Assembly (NCBI GenBank): GCA_050951465.1
Contig: JBMNJC010000025.1
Span: 62,001 to 126,000, forward strand
Length of the DNA stretch: 64,000 bases
Source: JAAZHD01 sp012510895
GTDB taxonomy: Bacteria > Bacillota > Clostridia > Caldicoprobacterales > DTU083
Direction of reading: 5' to 3'
In this document: positions 50,601 through 60,600 of the stretch, piece after piece
How the letters are laid out: every line of letters starts with the position of its first letter
How positions within the stretch are numbered: position 1 is the stretch's first letter
Made by a program: the position numbers and the translations under genes
The notes under the pieces: model-generated
Seen by the model: only the letters and a program-made list of their open reading frames with translations
The model's database searches: none
What the model was told of the DNA's origin: nothing

Positions 50601-51796
50601 CTAAGCTGCTTTCCATAGATCCTCTTTCGTCAGCTGAATGATTTCAGGCTTAATATATGATCGTCCTGTGGACCATTCTTCTGAGTACTCGATAAGATAA
50701 GTTGTTATTAGACGAATGTAAGAATCCATGTTGGGAAAAAACCCCAACTACTGCTGTTCGTCTCCGAATTTCCCTATTGAGCCGCTCCAGGATATTGGTG
50801 GATGAAATCTTCCGGTGATCGATTCGTTTAAAGGCATAAAACTGCAGTGAATCTTCAAGGCCTTGTTCTAAAACTTCTATTGCTGTAGGGTATTGATGCT
50901 CATATGTGTCCATAATTGAGTTTGCATAGGCTCTGGCACTTTCTAAATCAGGTTGTAACCAGATTTGCTTTAGCTTCTTGGCAAACTCTAATTTACTTTT
51001 TGCCGGTACATGAGCAAGGATGTTACGCATAAAATGCACTTTGCAGCGTTGCCAGCTGCAACCAACAAAAGATTTTTGGATGGCCTTAACAAGCCCTTTA
51101 TGTGCATCCGAAACTACAAGCCAGGTATTCTTCATTCCGCGTTCTTTAAGATTCTCAAATAAGCTTTGGTAAGTTGTTTCTGATTCTTCGTACATAGGCT
51201 CTATTGCCAGGATATCCCGTTTACCGTTTTCATCGATTCCTACCACTACAGCCACTGCCAGGTTTTTAACCTGGTGCCCTACACGGATTTTTTCGTACAA
51301 TGAATCCACCCACAAGACCGGATATGTTTCTTGCAGAGGTCGTTGTCTGAAAGCAGCCACCTGGTCATTTAACTCCTTGGTTATCTGAGATACCTGGCTG
51401 CGCGAAATGGAATCAATGCCAAGACTTTTTGCCAGTTTTTCTATCTTTCGAGTCGATACACCATTGATATAGGCTTCATGGATGACATTCATTAATGCTA
51501 CTTCTGATCGTTTTTTTTTCTGTGACGAAGAAAGGAATATAACCACCTTTGCGGATTTTAGGTACAAAGAGATACATGGTTCCCAAGCGTGTATCAAAAC
51601 GTCGAACTCGATAACCAGAACGGTATCCTGTACGTTGAGGATTGTGTTCTGATTTGGAGGCATTGATCTTTGCTGCAACTTCGACTTCCATAAGCTGCTC
51701 ACATAGCCATTTGAGCATAGAGAGCATCGGATCTTCTTCCGCTAAAAATTGCAATAGCATTTTTTCTAAATTTAGTTTATTATTAGAGTAAGCCAT
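50601..51796 (-). pseudogene. IS256-family transposase, disrupted by two frameshifts
   Basis: The N-terminal frame (MAYSNNKLNLEKMLLQFL, to about 51510) ends in FVTEKK; the main frame resumes with KRSEVALMNVIHEAY and carries the Mutator core (VLWVDSLYEKIRVG, LVVSDAHKGLVKAIQ, QRCKVHFMRNILAHVP, STNILERLNREIRRRT). The first break is a run of nine A (about 51511-51519), where eight would restore the frame. The second is a run of six T near 50740, where five would give VFPNMDSYIRLITTYLIEYSEEW and continue to the TAG at 50601. Both are homopolymer indels: true decay or sequencing error. Confidence 0.85.
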
Positions 51797-51979
51797 CGGT
51801 TTTTCACTCCTCCTTGGTTTGCTCGTCACTTACCAAATTCGGAGTGACCGATGGTTTTTCCTTCTTTTTATTTTGCGAACTTAATTATACATGATCAATA
51901 CTCATCTTTATAGAAAAAAGTAAGTTTTAAAAACCATACAAAGTGTTAAGCAAATAATATAAACGACTAAATCATTAAT

Positions 51980-52015
51980 TTAAAAACCCGCAGACCAATA
52001 CGGCAAGCGGGTTTT
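51980..52015 (-). terminator. Terminator of the tRNA-Arg gene
   Basis: Minus strand AAAACCCGC - 15 nt - GCGGGTTTT followed by TTAAATT, starting at the encoded CCA end. Strong stem with a T-run. Confidence 0.85.
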
Positions 52016-52091
52016 GGTGTACCCGAGAGGATTCGAACCTCCGTCCTCTGGAGTCGGAGTCCAACGCTCTATCCAACTGAGCTACGGGTAC
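52015..52091 (-). tRNA. tRNA-Arg (anticodon CCG)
   Basis: Full cloverleaf on the minus strand: acceptor GTACCCG/CGGGTAC, D arm GCTC/GAGC, anticodon arm TTGGA-CTCCGAC-TCCAG with anticodon CCG (reads CGG), T arm with TTCGAAT, discriminator A and encoded CCA. Single gene with its own promoter (52114-52142) and terminator. Confidence 0.96.
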
Positions 52092-52113
52092 ACATTATAA
52101 ATTTTCAATACAA

Positions 52114-52142
52114 ATTATAACATAGGTTGAAAACACAAACAA
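52114..52142 (-). promoter_or_regulatory. SigA promoter of tRNA-Arg
   Basis: Minus strand TTGTTT, 17 bp, TATAAT, with an extended -10 TG one base upstream. 23 bp before the mature 5' end. Confidence 0.75.
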
Positions 52143-52236
52143 GAGCATTAATTAATGAGTTTTTCCTCATTTATGTGTTTTCCAATACTAATTTGTTTAA
52201 ACTATGCCTTATTTCCTGATATAACACGGATTCTGT

Positions 52237-52264
52237 TTGCAACCAATTCAGATAGTGATATAAT
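52237..52264 (+). promoter_or_regulatory. SigA promoter of the orphan receiver gene
   Basis: Plus strand TTGCAA, 16 bp, TATAAT, about 30 bp before the coding region at 52288/52300. Confidence 0.7.
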
Positions 52265-52287
52265 TATACTGATATGGAATTGGAAGG

Positions 52288-52692
52288 ATGGTATGTACAG
52301 TGGTTCTTCGCGTAGTTCTGGTTGATAATAACTACAATGATAGACGTGATATTGACAATAAAATAAAATGGGTAGAATATGACATTGAGCTTGTAGGAGA
52401 AGCGACAAATGGTGAAGAAGCACTGGCTCTTCTGCCTCATGTAGCACCTCATGTAGTTTTAACAGAAATACGCATGCCAAATATGGATGGAATAACTTTT
52501 ATTGATAATGCCAAAAAAAGATGGCCCAATATAAAATATGTGATTGTCAGTTACTATGATAATTTTAATTATCTCCGACAAGCAATGAAGGTAGGAGCTT
52601 ATGACTATATTTTAAAACCTGTCAAAACATCAGAGATCAATAATGTTTTAATTAGGGCAAAAACTGAGATTGAATCAGGTCGAACATTGTAG
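52288..52692 (+). CDS. Stand-alone receiver-domain protein with Glu at the phosphorylation site
   Basis: 134 residues, a single REC domain similar to YesN/AraC-type response regulators but without any output domain. Phosphoacceptor position is Glu60 (VVLTEIRMPNMDG, normally T/DxRMP with Asp). The acidic pair near the N-terminus is Asp13-Asn14 (VLVDNNYND). The switch Ser88 and Lys110 (ILKPVK) are kept. Glu often mimics phospho-Asp, so the domain may be locked in an active-like state. Annotated from the ATG; a GTG at 52300 with better Shine-Dalgarno spacing is an alternative. No kinase nearby; it has its own promoter on the plus strand. It stops 9 bp from ybbR (convergent). Confidence 0.82.
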   Translation: MVCTVVLRVVLVDNNYNDRRDIDNKIKWVEYDIELVGEATNGEEALALLPHVAPHVVLTEIRMPNMDGITFIDNAKKRWPNIKYVIVSYYDNFNYLRQAMKVGAYDYILKPVKTSEINNVLIRAKTEIESGRTL

Positions 52693-52701
52693 GTTGTGTC
52701 T

Positions 52702-54012
52702 TTATCCCTCCCCTATATCCATCTGTGGATTCTCATCACTATCATTATCAGGCCAAATATTGATTTCCACATTATCTCTTGAAACTCGAATGATATCCAC
52801 CTTATCTGGAATTCTGAACATAATTGGCAATTCATATATACCAGGCTCAAAATCAGATGTATCTACATTAACCTTAGATAAATCCACATAGGGCTCAAGG
52901 CTCTGATTCGTCAAAGGCGTAATAATTGTATAAGGGCCTTTTAATACAATATTTATAGGTAAGTCCAGACTTCCCATTGCGGCCTGAAAGCCTTCAGGTA
53001 TATTTTCAAGAGCTATCTCATTAATTGTAAACTCCTTTTCAATAATGGACTCTTTGATATAAACTACTACATTCACCTTAGAAGGTTGACCCGGTCCCAG
53101 ATAAATGCCGTTTTCCTGCTCTAACTCCACAGTTGCATGAACATCTTTTGTTTCATCTTGTATGTTAACCACTTGCGTTTGAATAGTTGTGAGCCTGTCA
53201 ATAATGCTTGTATATCCATTAACCGTTACCTGAGTCGGATCTACCACTATATTCTCCACATAAAAGCCAGGAGCAGGCTGACCGATTATGTTTGCTTTTA
53301 CATCAAGTGTCTTAATAGGATATATAGGTATTGTAACCATAACAGTATCTTGTCTGAGATGCAAATATTCAGACTCAACAACTTCTCCTTCTGCATCCAC
53401 TAATTTTATGGTGTGTGCCTCTGCTATAGTACTTTCGTCCTTGTCAAGATTTACATTTACTAATCCCTTAACAACCCTGTCTACCAAAGATTTTGCGCCA
53501 TAAATAGATACTGTACGAGGCTCAGCAGTTGCCTCATGAACATAAAAGCCATCTGCTCCGCTGCCATTTACTTGGATCTCCACAGGAATAATTTTAGTTG
53601 TAATCTCATTTATTGTTAATGATATTTCAGGTATTCTTTCTAATTTAACTTCCCTGGGTACCAAACCTTCTATATTCAACTCCACCTGGTGAGTCCCTAC
53701 CCAGTCGATGTCAGCTAAATCCAAGACTGCTCGTAAATTGCTTGTATTTAATTTGCGGATATCATTCGCCAAACCCTTTACTCGGATTGTAACACTTGAT
53801 ACCGGGGTTTCAGTCAATGTCAGATTTCTTTGCGTTAATTTTTCCATATTAATTATTTCAATAGGAACATCTGTTATAGATTTGGTTATTTCTGGGTTTA
53901 GTTCACTGACAGCATAAAACCAAAGGATAATTGCTACAATGATGGATATTAGTTTTAATGAAAGGTTATTACTAAAAAATCTATTAAACATTTTTCTTAT
54001 AAACTTAATCAT
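52702..54012 (-). CDS. cdaR: YbbR-domain protein, CdaA regulator (CdaR)
   Basis: 436 residues. An N-terminal membrane helix (LSLKLISIIVAIILWFYAVS) followed by about four YbbR repeats outside the membrane, ending in an acidic tail (WPDNDSDENPQMDIGEG). In other Firmicutes it binds and modulates the diadenylate cyclase CdaA. Overlaps cdaA by 8 bp. glmM, the usual third gene, is not present downstream. Confidence 0.92.
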   Translation of the reverse strand: MIKFIRKMFNRFFSNNLSLKLISIIVAIILWFYAVSELNPEITKSITDVPIEIINMEKLTQRNLTLTETPVSSVTIRVKGLANDIRKLNTSNLRAVLDLADIDWVGTHQVELNIEGLVPREVKLERIPEISLTINEITTKIIPVEIQVNGSGADGFYVHEATAEPRTVSIYGAKSLVDRVVKGLVNVNLDKDESTIAEAHTIKLVDAEGEVVESEYLHLRQDTVMVTIPIYPIKTLDVKANIIGQPAPGFYVENIVVDPTQVTVNGYTSIIDRLTTIQTQVVNIQDETKDVHATVELEQENGIYLGPGQPSKVNVVVYIKESIIEKEFTINEIALENIPEGFQAAMGSLDLPINIVLKGPYTIITPLTNQSLEPYVDLSKVNVDTSDFEPGIYELPIMFRIPDKVDIIRVSRDNVEINIWPDNDSDENPQMDIGEG

Positions 54013-54853
54013 TCCTCGACCTCCACTTTTTAGGAATTAAGGAACGAGTTTCCTTTTCTCTAACATAGACTTTTTTTAAAATCTCTCTTAATGATTTTGC
54101 ATCTAAATAACGAGTCAATTTGCCATTGCTTGCCATGGAGATTACCCCAGTTTCCTCTGATACAACAATTGCTAAAGCATCTGAAACCTCTGATATGCCA
54201 AGTGCTGCTCTATGTCTGGTGCCAAGTTGTTTGCTTATTCCACTATTGTCTGTTAGCGGAAGAAAGCAACCGGCCGCTGCAATTCGGTCACCTCGTATAA
54301 TCACCGCTCCATCATGAAGTGGAGAATTAACAACAAATATATTCTCCAAAAGGGCGGCAGTCAGCTCACCATCTATTCTTACTCCGGTTTCAATAACATC
54401 ATTTACCCCGGTCTTTCCTTCTATAACAATAATAAGACCTACTTTGTTTTTTGCCATATTCTGCACTGCACGTACTATTTCATTTATGATATATGTTGGA
54501 TCTTTCTCATCATTAAGAAAAAACCTATCTAATAACTGTCCCCGGCCTATTTGCTCCAATGCCCTTCTGAGCTCTGGCTGAAATACTACCAGTAAAGCAA
54601 TTACTCCTACAGTAGCAGTATTTTTAAGTATCCAGTAAATTGTATTGAACCGTAGTAATTCACTTAGTTTTGTAACAAAAAGTATGATAGCAAGTCCCTT
54701 TAATACCTGTTCCGCTCGTGTCTCTCTTATGAGGAGAAGAAGCTTGTACAAAACAAAGGCTACTATAACAATATCAATAATATGCTGTATTACCCATGGG
54801 AATTGGATGTATGGTTCAATATAGGATGAAATTCTGTAAAACCAATCCCTCAT
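54005..54853 (-). CDS. cdaA: Diadenylate cyclase CdaA
   Basis: Makes c-di-AMP from ATP. 282 residues: three membrane helices (about 20-90) and a DAC domain with DGA at 181-183 (LHDGAVIIRGDRI) and RHR at 213-215 (GTRHRAALG). Controls potassium and osmolyte transport and cell-wall homeostasis. An extended -10 (TGtTATAAT, 54936-54944) without a clear -35 lies about 80 bp upstream. Confidence 0.95.
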   Translation of the reverse strand: MRDWFYRISSYIEPYIQFPWVIQHIIDIVIVAFVLYKLLLLIRETRAEQVLKGLAIILFVTKLSELLRFNTIYWILKNTATVGVIALLVVFQPELRRALEQIGRGQLLDRFFLNDEKDPTYIINEIVRAVQNMAKNKVGLIIVIEGKTGVNDVIETGVRIDGELTAALLENIFVVNSPLHDGAVIIRGDRIAAAGCFLPLTDNSGISKQLGTRHRAALGISEVSDALAIVVSEETGVISMASNGKLTRYLDAKSLREILKKVYVREKETRSLIPKKWRSRND

Positions 54854-54935
54854 GTCGTATCGCTCCTCTTTGGCATAGTAGACAAATAATTCACAAAATA
54901 TAAGCTTAAAGTTTCTATTGATTTTGGTTTAAACA

Positions 54936-54944
54936 ATTATAACA
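54936..54944 (-). promoter_or_regulatory. Candidate extended -10 promoter for cdaA
   Basis: Minus strand TGTTATAAT in the cwlD-cdaA gap. Extended -10 elements can work with a poor -35. Inferred leader of about 75 nt. Confidence 0.45.
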
Positions 54945-54979
54945 CATTCAAGCCATGTTCAGCCACAATTTCTCTTATA

Positions 54980-55720
54980 TCAATTTAAAAAGGCTGACGG
55001 AAGGCCATCCTCCCATCTCGGTTCATTCTCATTAGTCAAAAAGCTAAGTATGCCATTAAAAATAGACCATGCTATTTTGTCCTGATACTCTTCTGTTTTT
55101 AGTAGATCTTCTTCTTTCAGGTTGGACAAAAAACCGCACTCTACTAAAACGGTAGGAGCTTTACTTGCCTTTAAAATTAGTAGATTATCTACTCCTTTAA
55201 TCTGTCGGGTGTTGCCTTCTATCAGATTCTCCAAGATCTGAGTCTGGATACATTCTGCTAACTTTTTACCCTTCTCACTTCCGGACAAATAAAAAGTCTG
55301 ACCACCAAAATACTGTGTTTGAGAAAATTTGTTCATATGTATACTAATAACAAGATCCGGATTGTTTGCACGAATTATTTCTACCCTCTTGCGCATATCC
55401 TCAGATTTACGTGAAGCTAACGCTTCATTGGTCGTTCTCGTCAGTATTACATTGGCATTATGATTTGTTAAGTATTGTTTCAACTTTTTAGCTACTTTTA
55501 AATTAAGCTCATCTTCTCGAGTTCCCGAAGGACTTACTGCACCCGAATCAAAACCACCATGTCCCGGATCAATCACTATGACCTTTTGGGATACCGGTGA
55601 AGAAAATGCACACACATTCTCACTAACCTTATTATAATCAACAGTAAATAAAAGCAGCAACATACCCACAGAAACCCAAAGTAGAAGCAACTTAGCTTTA
55701 GAAAAATACAATAATTTCAT
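54980..55720 (-). CDS. cwlD: N-acetylmuramoyl-L-alanine amidase CwlD
   Basis: About 246 residues, Amidase_3 fold. N-terminal membrane/signal segment (LLLLWVSVGMLLLLFTV). Zinc and catalytic residues visible: VIDPGHGGFDSGAV (His), REDELNL (Glu), VISIHMNKF (His), TVLVECGFLSN (catalytic Glu). CwlD removes stem peptides to make muramic lactam in the spore cortex. The start at 55720 (MKLLYFSK) follows GGAGGAGAG; the reading from 55738 is less likely. A CATATGAT just upstream resembles a SigE -10 but would leave almost no leader. Confidence 0.88.
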   Translation of the reverse strand: MKLLYFSKAKLLLLWVSVGMLLLLFTVDYNKVSENVCAFSSPVSQKVIVIDPGHGGFDSGAVSPSGTREDELNLKVAKKLKQYLTNHNANVILTRTTNEALASRKSEDMRKRVEIIRANNPDLVISIHMNKFSQTQYFGGQTFYLSGSEKGKKLAECIQTQILENLIEGNTRQIKGVDNLLILKASKAPTVLVECGFLSNLKEEDLLKTEEYQDKIAWSIFNGILSFLTNENEPRWEDGLPSAFLN

Positions 55721-55813
55721 TGATCTCTCCTCCATCATATGAAATAATTCTTATACCTTCAGTATTAGAAAATATGAATGGAGGAATCAGTTTAGTACAT
55801 ACCATATTGTTAT

Positions 55814-55842
55814 AAAAAGAACCAGGTATTAAGACCCGGCTC
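55814..55842 (-). terminator. Terminator overlapping the glucan synthase stop codon
   Basis: Minus strand GAGCCGGGT-CTTAAT-ACCTGGTTC followed by TTTTTAT. The TAA stop of the gene lies in the loop. Strong. Confidence 0.85.
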
Positions 55843-57665
55843 CCATAATAGCAAGAACTCTATGCTCCTTTCCGTCATCAACTAATTGGATATAATCATC
55901 ATGCAGCTTTATTTCATCCAAGAACAATTGGGAGATTCCCTTTTGAACTCCATCAGGATTTTTCACCTCTATATGATACAGAGTATCGCCATATCGATAA
56001 TATATAGTAAAACCACGCCAATCCTCAGGAATACAAGGATTAATTATAAGCTTATCTGCATGCTTGTTAAATCCGAGAATTTCACATATGCCAACCCTGT
56101 ACATCCAGCCAGAGGAGCCGGTATACCATGTCCAGCCGCCCCGGCCTGTATGAGGTGATATCGCATATACATCAGCTGCCATAACATACGGCTCAACTTT
56201 ATATATGCTGGTATCCACACTTGATCTTGTATGATTAACCGGATTTATCATCTTATACAACTCCCATGCCTGATTTCCATTCCCCATTAATGCATTTGCC
56301 ATTATTGTCCAGACAGCAGCATGGGTATACTGTCCTCCGTTTTCTCTTACTCCCGGAACATAACCTTTAATATATCCCGGATCCAATGAAGAACTGTCAA
56401 AAGGCGGTGAAAGAAGCTTGATTAATCCTGCATTTTTATCTACCAGATGATTGTGAACCGCTTTCATAGCAGCTTTAACTCTCTCCTTCTTTCCTCCTCC
56501 TGAAATTACAGCCCAGGATTGAGATATTGAGTCAATTCTGCATTCATCATTGGCTTCTGAACCCAGAGGTGTACCATCATCAAAATACGCCCGTCGATAC
56601 CAACCTCCATCCCAACCATATTCTTCAATTGAAGTAAGGAGGTTTTGTGCTGTTCTTTCGTACCTAACAGCCCGCTCGACATCTTCCTTAAAATTACACA
56701 AGTGAATAAAAGAGTTAAGGATAGTATATAAAAACCAACCCAACCATACACTTTCACCTTTCCCTTTTATACCTACCCTACACATTCCATCGTTCCAATC
56801 CCCTCCGCCCATTAATGGCAAACCATGACTTCCAAAATTCAACGCCTTTTCAATTGCCCGAATACAATGATCGTAGATACTGGTCTTTTCATCAGAAACT
56901 CGTGGTGTAGAATAGCGATCATATTCTTCTGGTTTCAAAGGCTCATCTTCTATAAAACCAACTAATTCATCCAATATGCTCCAATCTCCAGTTCGCTCTA
57001 TATACTCACATGTTACAAAAGGAAGAAACAGTAAATCGTCTGTTATTCTGGTGCGGACACCATGGTAAGGCGGATGCCACCAATGCTGTACATCACCTTC
57101 CAAAAACTGATGTGCTGCAGCTATAAGTATCTGCTCTCTGGTTCTGGCAGGCTCGCAATAAACCAAAGCCATAACATCCTGGAGTTGATCTCTGAATCCA
57201 TACGCACCGCCTGCCTGGTAAAATCCGGTACGTGCCATTACTCTGCACGCATAAGTCTGATAAAGCAGCCATCTGTTTAGCATCACATCCATAGAAGTAT
57301 CAGGTGTATTCACTTGTATAACACTCAGCTTATTATCCCAAAATTTCTTAATGTCATTCAAAGCCTCTTCTGCATTCTTTAAAGATTGGTACTCCTTTAT
57401 CAACTGTATGGCATGTTTTTTATTCTCACCTTGGCCAAGAAGAAACAGAACTTCCTCCTGTCCTCCAGGGGGGATGTCTATCTTTATCTGTATGGCAGCA
57501 CAAGGATCATGGCTTATCACTGCACGATTTGAAAAGTGAGATGCATTCATTGATAAGGGATGAGTAAGACAACCATTTCTTCCAAAGAATTCATTTCTCA
57601 ACGAAGTATAGCTGGAAATCGGAGAACTGCATGACAAAAAAGCTACCCTTCTTGAGTATTCCTCA
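55829..57665 (-). CDS. Cyclic beta-1,2-glucan synthase, C-terminal GH94 part (frameshifted from the upstream part)
   Basis: About 612 residues of a GH94 (cellobiose-phosphorylase-like) catalytic domain: GAYGFRDQLQDVMALVYCEP, HWWHPPYHGVRTRITDD, the general-acid Asp in MGGGDWNDGMCRVG, and GGGWTWYTGSSGWMYRVG (with R for the usual G in part). In NdvB-type enzymes this module trims the chain and sets ring size. The frame continues upstream of its first ATG as YNEEYSRRVAFLS, which is the missing continuation of the frame that ends at 57666. It is not an independent gene: it lacks a ribosome site and the true N-terminus. Confidence 0.85.
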
Positions 57666-60600
57666 TTATAAGTAGTTATATGCCAGCATACTATTATTTA
57701 ATTCATCAAACTCACTTACTATAAACCAAAGGGGGTTGTATTCCCTGTTTACACCCAATACCCATTCAGCATAATAAACAAGGGATATACTCCTAGGTTT
57801 ATCTGTACAGTTTTCTATAGATATTCTTATCAATTTAACAGGCTCATTTTTTACTACAAACATAGTTTGTTGAGCCAGAATACCATTCTGAAAATTCTCA
57901 AATGCCGAATATCCTTGTCCGTGACGAATCAAATAAGGTCCTGTTGCCCTAATTGGCAGCGGGGTAGCCGTCCAGAACTCACCTGTCTTATCATCCCTTA
58001 TGTAAAGCACTTCGCCTGCCGGATCCCGGATAGGATCGTTGGACCATGGAGTCAGTTTATTCTCTCGACTATTCATACACCATGTATAACCTGATCCTGA
58101 CTCTGTTACCAAAAACCCCAGAATATCATTGGAAATAATATTGCTCCATGGCATCGGTGTAGTTTCCCTATTTTTTAAATAAATAATATATTCCTTTCCA
58201 TCCTCTGAAAAGCCGCCATAATCATTTTTATATAACAGATTTTGGGGTAGAGTTAACGTCTTGTTTTTAAGTAATCTATAATTAATCTTCTTGGTTGCCA
58301 ATAATGGCAATTGCCTAATGTCTTCGTTTTTCTCCAGTTGACTTGCTATTGATCCGTTTTCTCCGTTTATTACTATTCTGGCAATACAAAGCAGTAAGTT
58401 TAGATCATCTTGTGGAATATTAGTACTTTCCCTTACAAATACACCGCCTGGTTTATCTATCAATTCCCTTGCGTTACTGATAGCAATAAGCTCATGGATT
58501 CGATCTCGAACCGGTTGTTCATAACTATTACCATATTCATTCAGTATGACAAGATCTATCGTCAAACCCTTAAGCCTGAAGTATTCATGAGCGGTTAACA
58601 TTTGCTTGACAATCTCAATGTGATTCATTTGTTTAATACGGACTACTACTATAGGCAAATCGCCGGAAATCCCGTAAGGCCAAAGAGCAGTTAGCCCCTT
58701 CCGATTGTTTTTTATCATTTCTTGTTTCCAATCCTTTGGCGTCTGACCGAATAAAATAGGCGATATCATCGACTGAAATAAGTTGGCTTGGCCTGCAGTA
58801 AGGTTAAGATACCGCAGTTCTACCTGAGAATGAGTCCAGGCCAGTTCCAGCGTGCGATTAGACATATGTGCGTTCTGATAACCTTTTATCAGTGACACAG
58901 CTTCTTCTCTGGATTCTGCTACACCAGTTATATAGGATATCTTAGCAGTTTTGCCTGCAGGTATAAAAACACGCACTCTTAAGCTTGCTATAGGATCCAA
59001 TACAGCTCCTGCTGTATTGGATAAAGGGAATTCCGGATCCATTACCTGCGGATTCTGCAAAGTTCTGCCCCGCCCAATAAATTTCGCCCGATCGGTCTCG
59101 TATTGAATACTACCAACTACCTCTCCTTCTGTGACCATAGTATGATACATCCACAACGGCTTAGACCCATTTTCTCTCTCTTCCGCTGACCTCGGTCTAC
59201 GATTGGCAATAATGGTATTTATATTATCCAGGTATTCAGTACGAATAAACAAGTTTGTAAAAGCAGGATGGGCTATATCAGCATGCAATAACCCTAAAAC
59301 CACTTCGAAGTAGCTTGTAACTTCCATCATTCTGCCACTATTGCTGTTATTGGTTAATGTTATGCTGCGGACCTCACCATTAAACTCAGGGGATACCATA
59401 GCCTCAGTTTTTGTGACTATATTGCCATCTCTTCTGAAATAAATAGCATGGTCAGCTTCAAAAGTAACCTTATACTCTTCAGGTTCCATACCTGTGGGCT
59501 GATACGCAGCTGACCAATAATTATTGGAGTTTAAGTTTGCAATATAAAACATCATGCCCCAGTCATCTCTGGTAGGATCACTGCGCCACCTTGTTATCGC
59601 CTGTCCCATATATGTGCTGTATCCAGCTCCGCTGTCTGTCAAAAGAACAGAATAATTGCCGTTGGATAGAATACATGTTTCAGGTATCGAAGAAGGCCGG
59701 GGTGCCTGAAAAGTCCTCCTGGCCAGAATCTCTTGGTGCGATCTATCTCCCTCTATTTCACGACCTATTATCTCTTCATTATCTTTTATAAATATTTCAC
59801 GTTTAGGTATTCTTTCCTGCAGGAGAAGTTCCGTCGCTTTTACCATTGGTACAGAATGAAATCTCATTTGCATTATATTATTATTTAAGTGATTGTCTAT
59901 AGCGGCAAGTATCATTCCCTGGTGATGAGCCATGAAACTCTTTACAATATTACTTTTCTTTTTCCTGGAAAGACGTTCCTGTGTATAATCAATGGCTTCA
60001 TACAATCCATAAGGTCCTTCCATTCCTTCAGCTATTAATGCTTCTAAATTCTTGTAAGCCAATACCGGTTCAATAATAAGCGCCAGCATTGTAGCATAAG
60101 GTGCTATTACCAAGTCTTTGACAAGTCCTCGTTTTAACCCTAAACTAGGAACCCCAAAAGCTTTATATTGGTAATTCAAATGTAAATCAAAAGCATAGAA
60201 CCCAGATTCAGAAGCTCCCCACGGCAGACGAAACTGTTCTGCATACTGTTTCTGAACTCGCACTACCCCAGTATAGGTTTCATCCAATAGCGTATTATCA
60301 TAGCTTTTCATTATAAGCAGTGGCATTAAGTACTCAAACATCGTACCTGTCCAAGATATTAATACCCTTAAATCTCCTGTCAGGGACAATGATCTTCCTA
60401 GCTTAAACCAATGCTTTTGAGGAATATCTCCTTTGGCAATTGCTACAAAACTTGCTTGTCTGGCTTCGGACGCCAATAAATCATAGTATGATTTGCTTAA
60501 CTCTCCATCTTCTACATTATATCCAATAGCAAACAATTCTTTCTTCTCATGATAGAGCAAACTGAAGTCCATTTCATGAACCAAAGATTCAATATCCCTT

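Larger units (their letters stand above)
50395..51883 (-). mobile_element. IS256-family (Mutator) insertion sequence
   Basis: About 1.49 kb bounded by inverted repeats TAAGTTCGCAAAAT (50395 and, complemented, to 51883). Contains one degraded transposase gene on the minus strand and about 200 bp of hairpin-rich non-coding sequence at its 3' side. I see no clear 8-bp target duplication, so the exact ends are uncertain or the flanks have changed. Confidence 0.85.

Noticed and set aside
52160..52185. AATGAG...CTCATT hairpin upstream of the receiver gene as a terminator
   Set aside because: Short AT-rich stem between two promoters with no upstream gene to terminate on either strand.
52202..52480. 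Minus-strand frames opposite the receiver gene
   Set aside because: No ribosome site, no recognisable motif, Leu/His/Tyr-rich composition typical of antisense translation of a real gene; the plus-strand REC domain is unambiguous.
55721..55745. SigE-like -10 (CATATGAT) just before cwlD
   Set aside because: It would leave a leader of only about ten bases over the Shine-Dalgarno, and the -35 spacing is wrong, so I do not list it as a promoter.
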